NCBI GenBank assembly: GCA_020633335.1
Contig: JACKDU010000001.1
Coordinates: forward strand, 372,001 to 436,000
DNA: 64,000 nucleotides
Reading direction: 5' to 3'
Source of the DNA: Myxococcales bacterium
GTDB taxonomy: Bacteria; Myxococcota_A; Polyangia; Nannocystales; Nannocystaceae
The notes beneath the pieces were generated by a model. That model did not search any database. It had not been told where the DNA came from and saw only the letters and a list, made by a program, of their open reading frames with translations. Both the position numbers and the translations under genes were made by a program. Positions 1-8,448 of the stretch are shown here, one piece after another (the first letter of the stretch is position 1; every line of letters begins with the position of its first letter).

Positions 1-528
1 CTTGTACCAGGCCCGGAGGTTGTCGCCGTCGATCAGCTCCATCACCAGGTAGATCTGGCCGCTCTCCTCGCCGACCTCGTAGATCTGGACGATGTTGGGG
101 TGGGAGAGCTTGGCGAGCGCCTGGGCCTCGCGGCGGATCCGGGCGCGGCCTGCGGTCCCGCCGTCGGCCCGCGTGCTCAGGACCTTGATCGCGACCTTGC
201 GATCGAGCTCCTCGTCCTGGGCCGAGAAGACCACCCCCATCCCGCCCTCGCCGAGGACGTTGAGGAGGCGGTAGCGTCCGAGGCGGGTCTGGGAGCCGGC
301 GCCGAGGCGGGTGCGGAGGACCAGCGGGAGCACCTCGCTGGCGAAGTCGCCGGTTGGATCGCCGCTGAAGGAGCCGCCCTGCGCGAGGCTCTCGGCGCTC
401 GGGGCCGCGTCGTCGTCGCGCTCGCTGACGACCCGGGTCGCCGAGTCCTCGGCGTCGTCGCGCTCGCCGACGACCCGGGTCGCCGAGTCCTCGGCGTCGT
501 CGATCGACCCTCCGCTCGGCTCGCTCAC
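1..528 (-). CDS. Ser/Thr protein kinase, N-terminal part (cut by window edge)
   Basis: The reverse strand encodes the beginning of a Hanks-type Ser/Thr kinase that runs off the left edge. About 90 residues of acidic, low-complexity sequence precede the catalytic domain. The glycine loop LGEGGMG, the VAIKVL segment with the ATP-binding lysine, and the helix-C region RREAQALAKLSHPNIVQIYE are visible, followed by the hinge region around LVMELIDG. The catalytic loop lies outside the window. The frame is open up to a stop near 685; GTG at 526-528 is the most plausible start, without a clear ribosome-binding site. Residues near the start include a 14-codon in-frame tandem repeat (419-460 and 461-502, one base different). 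Kinase identity is certain; the start is not. Confidence 0.88.
   Translation of the reverse strand, partial: MSEPSGGSIDDAEDSATRVVGERDDAEDSATRVVSERDDDAAPSAESLAQGGSFSGDPTGDFASEVLPLVLRTRLGAGSQTRLGRYRLLNVLGEGGMGVVFSAQDEELDRKVAIKVLSTRADGGTAGRARIRREAQALAKLSHPNIVQIYEVGEESGQIYLVMELIDGDNLRAWYK
419..502 (-). repeat. 42-bp in-frame tandem duplication in kinase N-terminal tail
   Basis: Two adjacent 42-bp units differ at a single base (t/c) and encode two copies of a 14-residue acidic segment containing DDAEDSATRVV. The near-identity suggests a recent duplication in a disordered region. Confidence 0.8.
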
Positions 529-709
529 GGCGGCCAAGGATCGCAGCAAGGGCGGCGCCTCGGCAACGCCGCGATCGCCGACGTCCGGGCGCCGGCGCGC
601 CGCCCGGGCGCCTGGACGCGCGGATGGGGCGCGCTGCTTGGGGCCTGCTGGGGTCGCGTTGGGGGAGAGAGGCCGCGGCGCGAGCTATCCGTTGAAGACC
701 CCCGCCGCC

Positions 710-2716
710 CTAGAAGTGAGCGCTGATCACCGTCGTCCCCGGCTGCCGGCTCGCGCCCTCGGCGGTCATCGAGAGGACCGCGGTCCCCGGCTCGAGGCCG
801 AGCTGGGCCGAGAGGTCGATCTCCGGGAGGTCGATCCCGCCGAGGCCGCCGCCGCCGAGGGCCATGATCACGGTGTCGATGAGGCCCTTCTCGAGCTGGC
901 TGGCGATCAGCGACTCGGCCTCGATCATGTTGTCCTCGTTGGCGTTGAGCTCGGTGCGGATGTCGACGACCTCGGGGATGCCGATCGAGATGCTCTTGCC
1001 CTCGGCGGCGATCTCGAGGCGGACGACCATCGACGTGAAGGCGGTGAAGGTCATCGGCTTGTCGAGGACGACGAGGCTCGCGTCGAAGCGGAGGTCGCCG
1101 ATCGTCGCCAGGAGGAGCTTGGGGTCCTTGCAGTCGGAGGCGGTCGGCGCGAGCATCCCCGAGGCGAGGAAGTTGTTGACCTTGACCGAGGCGCTCTCGG
1201 CGAGCTCGGGAGGGACCTCGAACTCGAGGAGGCCGCCCCGCCAGGCGCCGTAGAGGACCTGGTTGATCATGTCGTCGGCGAGGCCGATCTCGACCTCGGC
1301 GGCCATCGGCAGGGTGAGGACCTCGTCGCTCGAGCCGCAGCCGACCCGGCTCGGCACCCCCTCGTTCTTGTGGGGGGTGACGTCCATCGTGAAGTAGCCG
1401 CCGCCCTTCTGGACGATCTTGCCGCCCTGCGGCGGCGACGGGTCGGGCGGGGCGACGCCGTCGTTGAAGATCGTGTCGGCGAACTCGGTGACCAGGTTGA
1501 CCGGGATCTTGGTCCCGCCGCCGCCGAGCTCCGGGAGCTCGAAGAGCGCGTTGACCTCGAGGGTGTTGAGCGCGGTCGCCAGGGCGGGCCCGAGCTGGGT
1601 CTCGATCGTCGTGTCGAGCTGGGTGACGATGTCGTTGACGATCCCGTTCATGATGAAGGGCTTGATGATCCCGAGGAGGAAGTTGGTCCAGGCGTTGTTC
1701 GACCAGATGTCGACGTCGTCGGCCTTGAGGGTGGTCTCCGAGGAGAGCACGGTGACCACCACCTGACCCTGGGCGTCGACCCAGATCATCGTGTCGGCCT
1801 GGACCTCGATGGTGTCGATCTTGAGGCCGCCGGTCCCGTCGCCGCCGAGGAGGATGCAGGCCGGGGTCGTGCAGTCGAACTTGAGGTCGCCGACGACGTC
1901 CTTGAGGGCGGCCGAGAGGAAGAGGCCGCCGTCGGTCCCCTGGAGGCCGACCTTGGTCGAGCCGAAGGTCATCTTGGTCAGGTAGACGTCGTAGCCGGCG
2001 GTGCTGGTGATCGGCGTCTTCGGGTCGAGGAGCGCGGCGATGTCGAAGTTGGCGAGGGCGATCCCGAGGACCGAGGCGATGTCGTCGGCCGGCGCCGAGT
2101 TGTCGCCGTCGTCGAGGGCGGCCTGCGAGAGGTAGAAGGCGAGCCCCTCGGGGACCATCTGCTCGCCGGGGACCTCCGGCTGGCGGTACTCGGTCGACCA
2201 GAGGAAGGACTGGACCCGGCGTCGGGTGGAGCCGAGGACGTCGACCGCGTTGAAGTCGAGGATGTTGCCGCCCGGGGTGGCGAGCACGTCGTGGGTGAAC
2301 TTGCCCTCGCCGTCGATCTCGAGCGGCGCGCCGTTGAGGGTGAGCTCGGTGATCCCGCCGGCCGGGCCGAGGACCTGGCCGCTCACCGTGACCACCGGCG
2401 TGCCCGGGGTGCCCTTGAGGGTCGAGCCGCGCGGCGGGTAGTCGACGATGATCTGCGGGCGGCAGGCGTTGGAGACCACGGCCTCGACCAGGCACTCGCC
2501 GTTGCCGGCGCAGCGGTTGGCGGTGCAGGGGTTGTCGTCCTCGCACTGGGCGTCGTCGACGCAGAGGCCGCTGCCGGTGGTCTCGCTGGTCGCCCCGGTC
2601 GTCGAGGTCGAGGTCTCGCCGTCGCCCTCGGTCGCGCCGGTCACCACCGTCGAGTCGTCGCCGCAGGCGGCGAGGAGGAGGCCAACGAAGAGGGCGGAGG
2701 CGGCGGGTCGGCGCAT
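710..2716 (-). CDS. large lipoprotein, possible BPI/TULIP-like fold
   Basis: A 668-residue secreted lipoprotein. The signal peptide ends in a lipobox with Cys18 (LLAAC), followed by a Ser/Thr/Gly linker to about residue 50. A short Cys-rich segment (about 52-85, six cysteines) follows. Residues about 88-175 look like an Ig-like module (TELTLNGAPLEIDGEGKF). The remainder has alternating beta-like stretches and long amphipathic helices, for example around FIMNGIVNDIVTQLDTTIE, reminiscent of the tandem lipid-binding domains of BPI/LBP proteins; that is an inference from pattern only. The ATG is preceded by TAGATT ending 6 nt upstream, suggesting a leaderless message. It is transcribed away from the divergent gene at 2785. 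Confidence 0.8.
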   Translation of the reverse strand: MRRPAASALFVGLLLAACGDDSTVVTGATEGDGETSTSTTGATSETTGSGLCVDDAQCEDDNPCTANRCAGNGECLVEAVVSNACRPQIIVDYPPRGSTLKGTPGTPVVTVSGQVLGPAGGITELTLNGAPLEIDGEGKFTHDVLATPGGNILDFNAVDVLGSTRRRVQSFLWSTEYRQPEVPGEQMVPEGLAFYLSQAALDDGDNSAPADDIASVLGIALANFDIAALLDPKTPITSTAGYDVYLTKMTFGSTKVGLQGTDGGLFLSAALKDVVGDLKFDCTTPACILLGGDGTGGLKIDTIEVQADTMIWVDAQGQVVVTVLSSETTLKADDVDIWSNNAWTNFLLGIIKPFIMNGIVNDIVTQLDTTIETQLGPALATALNTLEVNALFELPELGGGGTKIPVNLVTEFADTIFNDGVAPPDPSPPQGGKIVQKGGGYFTMDVTPHKNEGVPSRVGCGSSDEVLTLPMAAEVEIGLADDMINQVLYGAWRGGLLEFEVPPELAESASVKVNNFLASGMLAPTASDCKDPKLLLATIGDLRFDASLVVLDKPMTFTAFTSMVVRLEIAAEGKSISIGIPEVVDIRTELNANEDNMIEAESLIASQLEKGLIDTVIMALGGGGLGGIDLPEIDLSAQLGLEPGTAVLSMTAEGASRQPGTTVISAHF

Positions 2717-2722
2717 TCGGGC

Positions 2723-2728
2723 AATCTA
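2723..2728 (-). promoter_or_regulatory. putative -10 box TAGATT for lipoprotein gene at 2716
   Basis: TAGATT ends 6 nt before the ATG, placing the expected transcription start at or next to the start codon. No consensus -35 is evident. Confidence 0.5.
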
Positions 2729-2772
2729 CCACCGCGTCCGCGCGGGCGGGCGATCGGGCGCGCGCGCCCTGC

Positions 2773-2778
2773 TAGAGT
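2773..2778 (+). promoter_or_regulatory. putative -10 box TAGAGT for gene at 2785
   Basis: TAGAGT ends 6 nt before the ATG at 2785, the same geometry as at several other genes in the window. Confidence 0.5.
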
Positions 2779-2784
2779 GAGGCG

Positions 2785-4161
2785 ATGGACGCGACCTCTC
2801 CGCCCGGCGATCGAGCCCCGGGGCCGGGCGACGGCGCGCGGGTGATCGGCCCGGGTGAGGGCGGGCGCTGGCGCGGGCGCGGGCTCGACGGCGTCGCGCT
2901 CGGCGAGCTCGTCGTCGTCCGGCCGGGGAGGGACGGCGACGCGGGCGGGCGCGCGATCGCCCTGGTGATCGGCCTCGTCGCCGATGAGGTCGAGCTCGCG
3001 CCGCTCCGCGGACGCCTGGCGCCCGGCGACCCGATCGCGCCCGCCGGCAGCCTCCGCCTGCCGACCGGGGCGGCCTGGCTCGGGCGCCGCGTCGATCCCC
3101 TGGGGGCGCCGATCGACGGCGGGCCGTCCTTCGATGCTGTCCCTGAAAACATGTGTGTTTGGCCATCCAAGAGTGAGGCGCTGATCCGCGGCGGCCGCCT
3201 CGAGACCGGGGTCCTCCTCTACGACCTCGGCGCCGCTCGGGCGCTGGGGGACGCGCTCCTGATCCGCGGGGGCGAAGCGGCCGAGCGCTCGGGGCTCGCG
3301 GCGGCGATCGCCGGGGCCGCGCGGGCGCGGGGGCGGGCGATCGTGGTTGCTTCGGGGGACGAGTCGCGGTGGCGCGGCGACTGCCGAGGCGAGGGCGTGG
3401 GCGAGATCGCCGTGGTCTCACCCGGTCCCGAGGCGGCGCCGCTCGGCCGCGCGCTCGCGCCATGGAGCGCGATCTCGATCGGCGCCGGCCTCCGCGCGGC
3501 CGGGCGCGACGCGGTGGTGATCCTCGATCCGCTCCCGGACGCGCCGCCGCCCGCGTGGACCCGCTGGCGCGGCGAGGGCCCGGCGACCGCGATCGAGCGC
3601 CTGGTCGACGCCGCGGGGGCGCGCCGCGGGGGCGGGAGCCTGACGCTGATCGCCTGCGCGCGGGCGGGGGAGCGCCTGCCGGCGCCGCTGGTCGAGGCCT
3701 TCGACGGGGTCCTCGAGGTCGAGCGCTGGATCGTCGGCCGCCCGCCGCTGCCGCCGAGCTCGCGCCTCCGCTTGCCGGTCGCGGTCGAGCGCGCGGGGCC
3801 GGTGGTCGCCGGGATCGCAGCGGCCCTCCTCCTCGCCGAGGAGGCCGAGGACGCCGGCGCGCCGCCGGCGTCCTTCACCGGCGCGGCGGCCCGCGGCCTC
3901 GTCCTCCGCGAGGCGCTCCGCCGCGGCGACGAGGCGGCGCCGCCGAGCGCGATCGAGTCGCTCTGCCTCCTCGTCGCCTTCGCCCACCACGGCGCGCTCG
4001 ATCCACCGGCGGCGGCCCGCCTTCGGTCCCGCCTCCTGGCGGCGTTGCGGGGCGAGCACGCCGAGCTCATGGCGGCGATCGCCGCGGGTCGCCTGACGCC
4101 AGCGCTGGTCGATCGCCTCGTGGCGCTCGCCCGCGCGCGCTCGCAGGCGGGGCTCCCCTGA
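2785..4161 (+). CDS. orphan F1-ATPase alpha-subunit-like protein with degenerate P-loop
   Basis: A 458-residue protein, slightly shorter than ATP synthase alpha (about 500). Family features in order: an N-terminal beta-barrel-like segment; the motif LGRRVDPLGAPIDGG (about 98-112), which matches the conserved V-x-x-LG-x-PIDG of F/V-type ATPase subunits; then the nucleotide-binding core. Where alpha subunits have GDRQTGKT, this protein has GGEAAERSG, so the Walker A lysine and threonine are gone. VVILDPL stands at the Walker B position. The C-terminal about 85 residues match the alpha-subunit helical domain (REALRRGDEAAPP, then HAELMAAIAAGRLTPALVDRL). No other ATP synthase genes flank it. It is likely unable to hydrolyse ATP; function unknown. 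The ATG is supported by a TAGAGT box 6 nt upstream. Confidence 0.75.
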   Translation: MDATSPPGDRAPGPGDGARVIGPGEGGRWRGRGLDGVALGELVVVRPGRDGDAGGRAIALVIGLVADEVELAPLRGRLAPGDPIAPAGSLRLPTGAAWLGRRVDPLGAPIDGGPSFDAVPENMCVWPSKSEALIRGGRLETGVLLYDLGAARALGDALLIRGGEAAERSGLAAAIAGAARARGRAIVVASGDESRWRGDCRGEGVGEIAVVSPGPEAAPLGRALAPWSAISIGAGLRAAGRDAVVILDPLPDAPPPAWTRWRGEGPATAIERLVDAAGARRGGGSLTLIACARAGERLPAPLVEAFDGVLEVERWIVGRPPLPPSSRLRLPVAVERAGPVVAGIAAALLLAEEAEDAGAPPASFTGAAARGLVLREALRRGDEAAPPSAIESLCLLVAFAHHGALDPPAAARLRSRLLAALRGEHAELMAAIAAGRLTPALVDRLVALARARSQAGLP

Positions 4162-4175
4162 GGCGAAGGGGGGCG

Positions 4176-4196
4176 GCGCGCGCGCGCGCGCGCGCG
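4176..4196. repeat. GC dinucleotide run
   Basis: An uninterrupted alternating GC tract of 21 bases in the short gap between two plus-strand genes. Such tracts can adopt Z-DNA and are slippage-prone. Confidence 0.9.
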
Positions 4197-4266
4197 ACGA
4201 GCCGCGGTGGCGCGCGCTCGAGGTCGCGTCTGGACATCGAGGCGACGCCCCGTGAACCTCGTGGCC

Positions 4267-4659
4267 ATGTCGATCCAGCGGAGCTTCTCGCCCACGACCT
4301 ACAAGATCAGCCGCTACTCGCCGCCGCTCAAGCACTCGGGGTACGAGCGCTTCCTCTTCAGCGGCAGCATCCGGCTGCCGAACCCCGATCAGTCGGCGTC
4401 GAGCCCGAAGCTCCCGAAGGCGCGCGCCCTCGCCGTCTACTTCGTCGTCGACGAGGTGACCGACCTGCTCCCCACGCCGAGGTTCAACTTCGACACCGGC
4501 GAGGTCGTCGCCTACGTCCACGAGCGCGAGTGGTCCGCCTGGGTCGACCTGGTGCGCAACGAGAAGCCGCTCAGCGTCGGCGTCATCTACTGGAGCGAGA
4601 ACCTGACGACGGTCGACCTCTCGACCGGGGCCGAGTCGGTCGGCGAGGGCGACGGCTAG
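4267..4659 (+). CDS. hypothetical protein
   Basis: A 130-residue soluble protein with no signal peptide or membrane segment and no recognised family. It has a mixed alpha/beta pattern with conserved-looking aromatic stretches (YFVVDEVTDLLPTPRFNF, VGVIYWSENLTTVDL). The open frame extends upstream to a GTG at 4207, but the residues before 4267 are Arg-rich and low in structure, so the ATG at 4267 is preferred. It ends just before the convergent gene at 4670. Confidence 0.6.
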   Translation: MSIQRSFSPTTYKISRYSPPLKHSGYERFLFSGSIRLPNPDQSASSPKLPKARALAVYFVVDEVTDLLPTPRFNFDTGEVVAYVHEREWSAWVDLVRNEKPLSVGVIYWSENLTTVDLSTGAESVGEGDG

Positions 4660-4669
4660 CGCGAGGTCG

Positions 4670-5326
4670 CTAGTCCCGCGGCCTCGCGTATGTCCCAAAG
4701 GCCTGGTCGAGGAGCGGCAGCATCCCCGCGAAGTTGCGGTCGTAGTCCCGCGGGTCGGCGCTGTGGTGGACCCGGTGGATCGCCGGCGTGGCGATCCAGG
4801 GCTCGAGCCAGGCGAGGCGCCAGCGGAGGTTGGCGTGGAGGAAGGTCGTGTAGGTCTTGCGCAGGAGCACGACCGCGGTGAGGTCGGCGAGCGAGGCGTC
4901 GAGGAGCGCGCCCGGGAGACCGACCGCGATCCCGTGGAGGAGGAAGTCGATCGGGTGCTGCCGCCAGGCGACCAGCCAGTGGAGGCGCCGCGGCGCGTGG
5001 TGGAGCGCGTGGAGGCGCCAGAGCCAGCCGTTTCGGTGCATCGCCCGGTGGATCCAGTAGCCGGCGAGCTCGGCGAGGACCAGCACGATCACCACCCGGA
5101 TCGCGGTCGGCGCGGCGCTCTCGGGCATCGCCGCCCGGAGCCCGTCGAGGAGCGGGCCGCCGACCGCCTCCATGAGCATCACGTCGGCGAAGAGGAGGCC
5201 GACGCAGAGCGCGACCTCGCGGCGCCCGGGCGCCCAGCGCTCGCGCGCGAACCACCCCTCGAGGGGGAGGAAGAGGCCGGCCATCAGCGCGAGGAAGAGG
5301 CCGGTGCCGACGAGGGTGGTGAGCAT
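4670..5326 (-). CDS. sterol desaturase / fatty acid hydroxylase family protein
   Basis: A 218-residue integral membrane protein. The di-iron histidine clusters of the family are present in order: HRAMHR (about 93-98), HALHH (about 106-110) and HRVHH near residue 191, with hydrophobic helices before and between them. Members introduce hydroxyl groups or double bonds into lipids, sterols or carotenoids at the membrane face, using O2; the substrate cannot be read from the sequence. A GAGGAG ribosome-binding site lies about 7 nt before the ATG. It is followed upstream on the same strand by a small exported protein gene, with no evident functional link. Confidence 0.88.
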   Translation of the reverse strand: MLTTLVGTGLFLALMAGLFLPLEGWFARERWAPGRREVALCVGLLFADVMLMEAVGGPLLDGLRAAMPESAAPTAIRVVIVLVLAELAGYWIHRAMHRNGWLWRLHALHHAPRRLHWLVAWRQHPIDFLLHGIAVGLPGALLDASLADLTAVVLLRKTYTTFLHANLRWRLAWLEPWIATPAIHRVHHSADPRDYDRNFAGMLPLLDQAFGTYARPRD

Positions 5327-5346
5327 CGCGTCGATCTCCTCAGTGA

Positions 5347-5715
5347 TCAGTAGCCCTCGAAGCGGCCGAAGAGCTTGCCCTTCTTGCTCTTGCGGCGCTT
5401 CTTCTTCTCGACCTTGGGCTCGGCCTCGAGGAGCTCGTCGAGGCTCGGCTGGGGGAGCGGCGCGGCCGCGTCGGGGATCTGGATCGCCGCGGCGTAGAGG
5501 GCCGGGCCCGCGCCCTCCTCGCCCAGGAGCGCGTCCTCGTCCTCGTCGATGAGGTCGAGGGCCGCGAGGGCGGCGTCGGCGAGCTCCTCGGGCTCGGCCG
5601 CGAGGACGTCGGCGGCGACGATCGTCGCGATCGCCGAGAGCGCGGCCGAGAGGAGGGCGACGCGGAGGAGGTGGGTGAGGGGCGAGGTGCGGGGGGCGGA
5701 GGTGAGCGTCTTCAT
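5347..5715 (-). CDS. small exported protein with basic C-terminus
   Basis: A 122-residue protein with an N-terminal hydrophobic segment (about 17-38, ending in ADVLAAEP) that looks like a signal peptide or anchor. An acidic stretch follows (LIDEDEDALLGEE), and the tail is strongly basic (KKKRRKSKKGK, then LFGRFEGY). No family recognised. It lies 20 bp upstream of the hydroxylase-family gene on the same strand and may be co-transcribed with it. Confidence 0.55.
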   Translation of the reverse strand: MKTLTSAPRTSPLTHLLRVALLSAALSAIATIVAADVLAAEPEELADAALAALDLIDEDEDALLGEEGAGPALYAAAIQIPDAAAPLPQPSLDELLEAEPKVEKKKRRKSKKGKLFGRFEGY

Positions 5716-5763
5716 CGGGCCTCGGGTCGACTCAACGCCCGATCCTCCCGATCGATCTTCCGC

Positions 5764-6294
5764 TCACCCCTCGCCCTCGCTCTTTTTCTCGGCGTCGTCG
5801 GTCGCCTGCCAGGCGCTCAGCGGCATGGTCTCGATCGCCGCGTCCGGGAAGAAGTGGGCGACGCCCTCGTGGAAGAACATGTGCTTGCCGATCGTTGGGA
5901 AGTGACCCATGTCGAAGCGCCCGCGCTCGCCCCCCTGGAGGATCACGAGGTCGACCTCGCCGTCGTTGATCAGGTGATGCGGCGTCCCGTCGGTCGGGAA
6001 GCCGAGGAAGTCGCCGGGGCCGATCGGGTGCTCCTCGTCGCCGATCTGCGCGCGGCCGCGGCCCTCGAGGACGTAGACCCACTCCTCGAAGACCGCGTGC
6101 GAGTGGGGCAGGAAGCTCTCGCGCCCCGGCGGGATCCGGGCGAGGTTGACCCCGACGCGGGTCATCCCGGTCGGGTCGCTGAGCCGCTTCATGTGGATCT
6201 CGGAGCGCGGGTTGAGCGGGTGGCGGACCCGGATCGTCTCTGCCTCCGCGAGATCAGCGCTTCGGACCAGGTGCTTGGGGCCAGGCTCGTTCAT
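5764..6294 (-). CDS. cupin-domain protein
   Basis: A 176-residue soluble single-domain cupin. Motif 1 with metal ligands is visible as PHSHAVFEEWVYVLEGRG (His, His, Glu), and motif 2 as GPGDFLGFPTDGTPHHL. The C-terminal part (GHFPTIGKHMFFHEG) contains further histidines. Cupins bind a metal and either catalyse small-molecule reactions or act as sensors; substrate unknown. The ATG has TATCCT ending 6 nt upstream, consistent with a leaderless transcript, and no Shine-Dalgarno sequence is seen. Confidence 0.85.
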   Translation of the reverse strand: MNEPGPKHLVRSADLAEAETIRVRHPLNPRSEIHMKRLSDPTGMTRVGVNLARIPPGRESFLPHSHAVFEEWVYVLEGRGRAQIGDEEHPIGPGDFLGFPTDGTPHHLINDGEVDLVILQGGERGRFDMGHFPTIGKHMFFHEGVAHFFPDAAIETMPLSAWQATDDAEKKSEGEG

Positions 6295-6300
6295 CGGCGG

Positions 6301-6306
6301 AGGATA
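6301..6306 (-). promoter_or_regulatory. putative -10 box TATCCT for cupin gene
   Basis: TATCCT ends 6 nt before the ATG at 6294. Confidence 0.5.
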
Positions 6307-6339
6307 GCCCGCGGGCCGCCCTCCGTCACCGCCGGCCCG

Positions 6340-7341
6340 TCACGCGTCCGGGGCGACCGGCGCGCTCTGGGGCGCGCCCTCGATCCCGAGGTGGAGGATC
6401 CGTGAGCCTGTCTGATTGACCGGGTTGGTCGACTTGCCGATCACGACCCCGTCCTCGGGGGCGAAGTAGTCGCGGATCACCCGGCCGTAGACGTCGCGGA
6501 CCTGGGCGATCCGATCGCCGGCGTGGACCCGGGTGGCGAGCTCGGGGAAGACCTCGAGGACGCCGCCGCGGTCGGTGTAGATCCAGTAGGAGCGGCCGCA
6601 CTGGATCGTCTCCCACGGGGGCTTGTGGGTCGTCAGGTCCGACTCGGCGATCATCCCGAGGAAGCTCATCACCCGCAGGAGCCCCTGGACGGTCCACCAG
6701 ACCAGCGAGTCCTGGATGCTCTGCGGGTTGCCGATCTCGACGGTGATCGACGCGACCCCGAGGTCCATCGCCGCGTCCCGGAGGGTCCCGTCGACGCCGC
6801 GGTTGTGGAGGAGGATCTGGGGGTAGAGGCGGTTCGCCATCTCGCGCGCCCGCTCGTCCCGGAGGTCGGCGCGGACGTAGAGCGAGTTGACCCGGCCGAA
6901 GCTCGCGGTGTGGAGGTCGATGAGGACGTCGAGGCCGCGGATCGCCCGGTCGAGGAAGCGCGAGGCGAAGACCTCGCCGTTGGTCCCGCCCTCCTTGCCC
7001 GGGAAGATCCGGTTGAGGTCGGAGCCGTCGGAGAAGCAGCGCTCGTTGCGGTGGTAGCCGGGGACGTTGACCACCGGGACCGCGACTACCGCCCCGGTGA
7101 GGGTCTCCGGGTCGAGGCGCTCGAGGAGGCGGTGGATCGCCGGGAGGCCGTTGAGCTCGTTGCCGTGGACGACCGCGGTGATCCCGAGGATCGGCCCGGG
7201 GTGGCGGCCGCGGACGACGATCGAGGGGACGAAGATGTCGCGGCCGAGGCCGTCGCCGACGGTCTCGAGGGCGAGGTGAGAGCGGGCGGCCTCCGGGAGG
7301 GAGGCGACGTCGATCCGGCGGACGACGAGCGGCTGCATCAT
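6340..7341 (-). CDS. succinylglutamate desuccinylase/aspartoacylase family protein
   Basis: A 333-residue zinc hydrolase of the M14-like aspartoacylase/AstE family. Visible hallmarks: AVVHGNELNG (HGNE, zinc ligands, about 57-60), the substrate-binding segment around CFSDGSDLNRIFPGK, and LIDLHTASFGR with the third zinc ligand His. A later Glu in ITVEIGNPQ is the expected catalytic region. The C-terminal 90 residues form a beta-rich domain (AGDRIAQVRDVYGRVIRDYFAPEDGVV) common in this family. It probably removes an acyl or amide group from a small molecule. A TATGAA box lies 8 nt before the ATG. Confidence 0.9.
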   Translation of the reverse strand: MMQPLVVRRIDVASLPEAARSHLALETVGDGLGRDIFVPSIVVRGRHPGPILGITAVVHGNELNGLPAIHRLLERLDPETLTGAVVAVPVVNVPGYHRNERCFSDGSDLNRIFPGKEGGTNGEVFASRFLDRAIRGLDVLIDLHTASFGRVNSLYVRADLRDERAREMANRLYPQILLHNRGVDGTLRDAAMDLGVASITVEIGNPQSIQDSLVWWTVQGLLRVMSFLGMIAESDLTTHKPPWETIQCGRSYWIYTDRGGVLEVFPELATRVHAGDRIAQVRDVYGRVIRDYFAPEDGVVIGKSTNPVNQTGSRILHLGIEGAPQSAPVAPDA

Positions 7342-7401
7342 GGCCGACCTTCATAGCACGGGGGTCGGCGGGGCTCCGAGGAACGCGCGCGGGCGCGGCC
7401 C

Positions 7402-8442
7402 CTACTCGGGGACCGGGCAGACCTCGCCGCCGCTCGGCGGGACGTCCTTGGCGCAGGTCGCGTTGCCGTCGCAGAAGAGGCCGGGGTAGCAGAGCGCGAA
7501 GTCGAGCCCGATCCCGCCGCAGGCCTCGCCGACCCGCGCGAACTCGACGCAGCGATCGTTCGAGCAGTAGGCGTAGTCGACGCAGGGCGGGGTGAATTCG
7601 GCGCAGGCCTCACCCGGCGCGAGCTTCGACCTGCAGGTCCCCTCGTGGCAGATCGTGTCGCCCCGGAGGCAGCCGCGGTCGCCGACCGCCTCGTCGCAGG
7701 CCTCGCCCTCCTTCGCCCGGGTGGCGCAGCGCTGGTTCGGGTCGCAGAAGAGGGTGGCCTCGCACTGGTAGTCGCCCTGGCAGGGCTCGCCGACGCCGGC
7801 CGGGCCGACGCACTTCGTCGTCGCGTCGTCGCAGGTCGTCCCCTCGGCGCAGGCGTAGCCCTGGTAGCAGGGCTCGCCGTCGCCGGGGAGGGCGACGCAG
7901 ACCGGGTCGCTCAGGTCGAGGTCGCAGAGCGTGCCGTCGACGCACTCGTCGTTGCTCGCGCAGGGCTCGCCCGCCTCGAAGGGGCCCGGGCGGAAGCGGC
8001 ACTCGCCGGGGCAGCAGGGCTCGGTGCAGCGCGGGTCGAAGCCGCAGAGCGAGCGCTCGCCGACGCACTCGGCGCTGAGCATGCAGGGTTCGTCCGGGCC
8101 GACCGCCCCCTCGGAGATCCCCTGGCAATCCCTCTCGACCTCGCTCGTGTCCTCCCCGCGGTCGCACTTGAGCTTCTTGATCGCCCGCACACAGCGGTAG
8201 GCGCGGGCGCCGTGGTAGTCGATCCGGCCGGCGTCGATCGCCGCGTCGATGTAGCTCGCCGGCGGCTCGTCGTACTCGACCTCCATGCAGGTGCTGACGT
8301 TCGGGTACTGGCCGCACTCGACCGCGTGGTCGCACCAGGCGCGGGCGATCTTCTCGTCGAGGCGCTCGGCGCGGACGCAGGAGGAGACCCCGGCGGCGAC
8401 GAGGGCGGCGAGGGCGAGCCAGCGGAGGGGGCGAGCGGGCAT
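7402..8442 (-). CDS. Cys-rich secreted lipoprotein
   Basis: A 346-residue lipoprotein: signal peptide with lipobox VSSC (Cys22). A globular N-terminal third follows (helix-rich, AWCDHAVECGQYPNVSTC). The remainder is a run of short disulfide-rich modules with spacing like C-x5-C-x6-C (GEPCASNDECVDGTLC, GEPCQGDYQCEATLFC, GEACDEAVGDRGC), repeated about eight times. This Dickkopf/EGF-like repeat style is common in myxobacterial surface proteins of unknown role. The start is supported by TAGAGT ending 6 nt before the ATG. Confidence 0.82.
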   Translation of the reverse strand: MPARPLRWLALAALVAAGVSSCVRAERLDEKIARAWCDHAVECGQYPNVSTCMEVEYDEPPASYIDAAIDAGRIDYHGARAYRCVRAIKKLKCDRGEDTSEVERDCQGISEGAVGPDEPCMLSAECVGERSLCGFDPRCTEPCCPGECRFRPGPFEAGEPCASNDECVDGTLCDLDLSDPVCVALPGDGEPCYQGYACAEGTTCDDATTKCVGPAGVGEPCQGDYQCEATLFCDPNQRCATRAKEGEACDEAVGDRGCLRGDTICHEGTCRSKLAPGEACAEFTPPCVDYAYCSNDRCVEFARVGEACGGIGLDFALCYPGLFCDGNATCAKDVPPSGGEVCPVPE

Positions 8443-8448
8443 GGGCCC

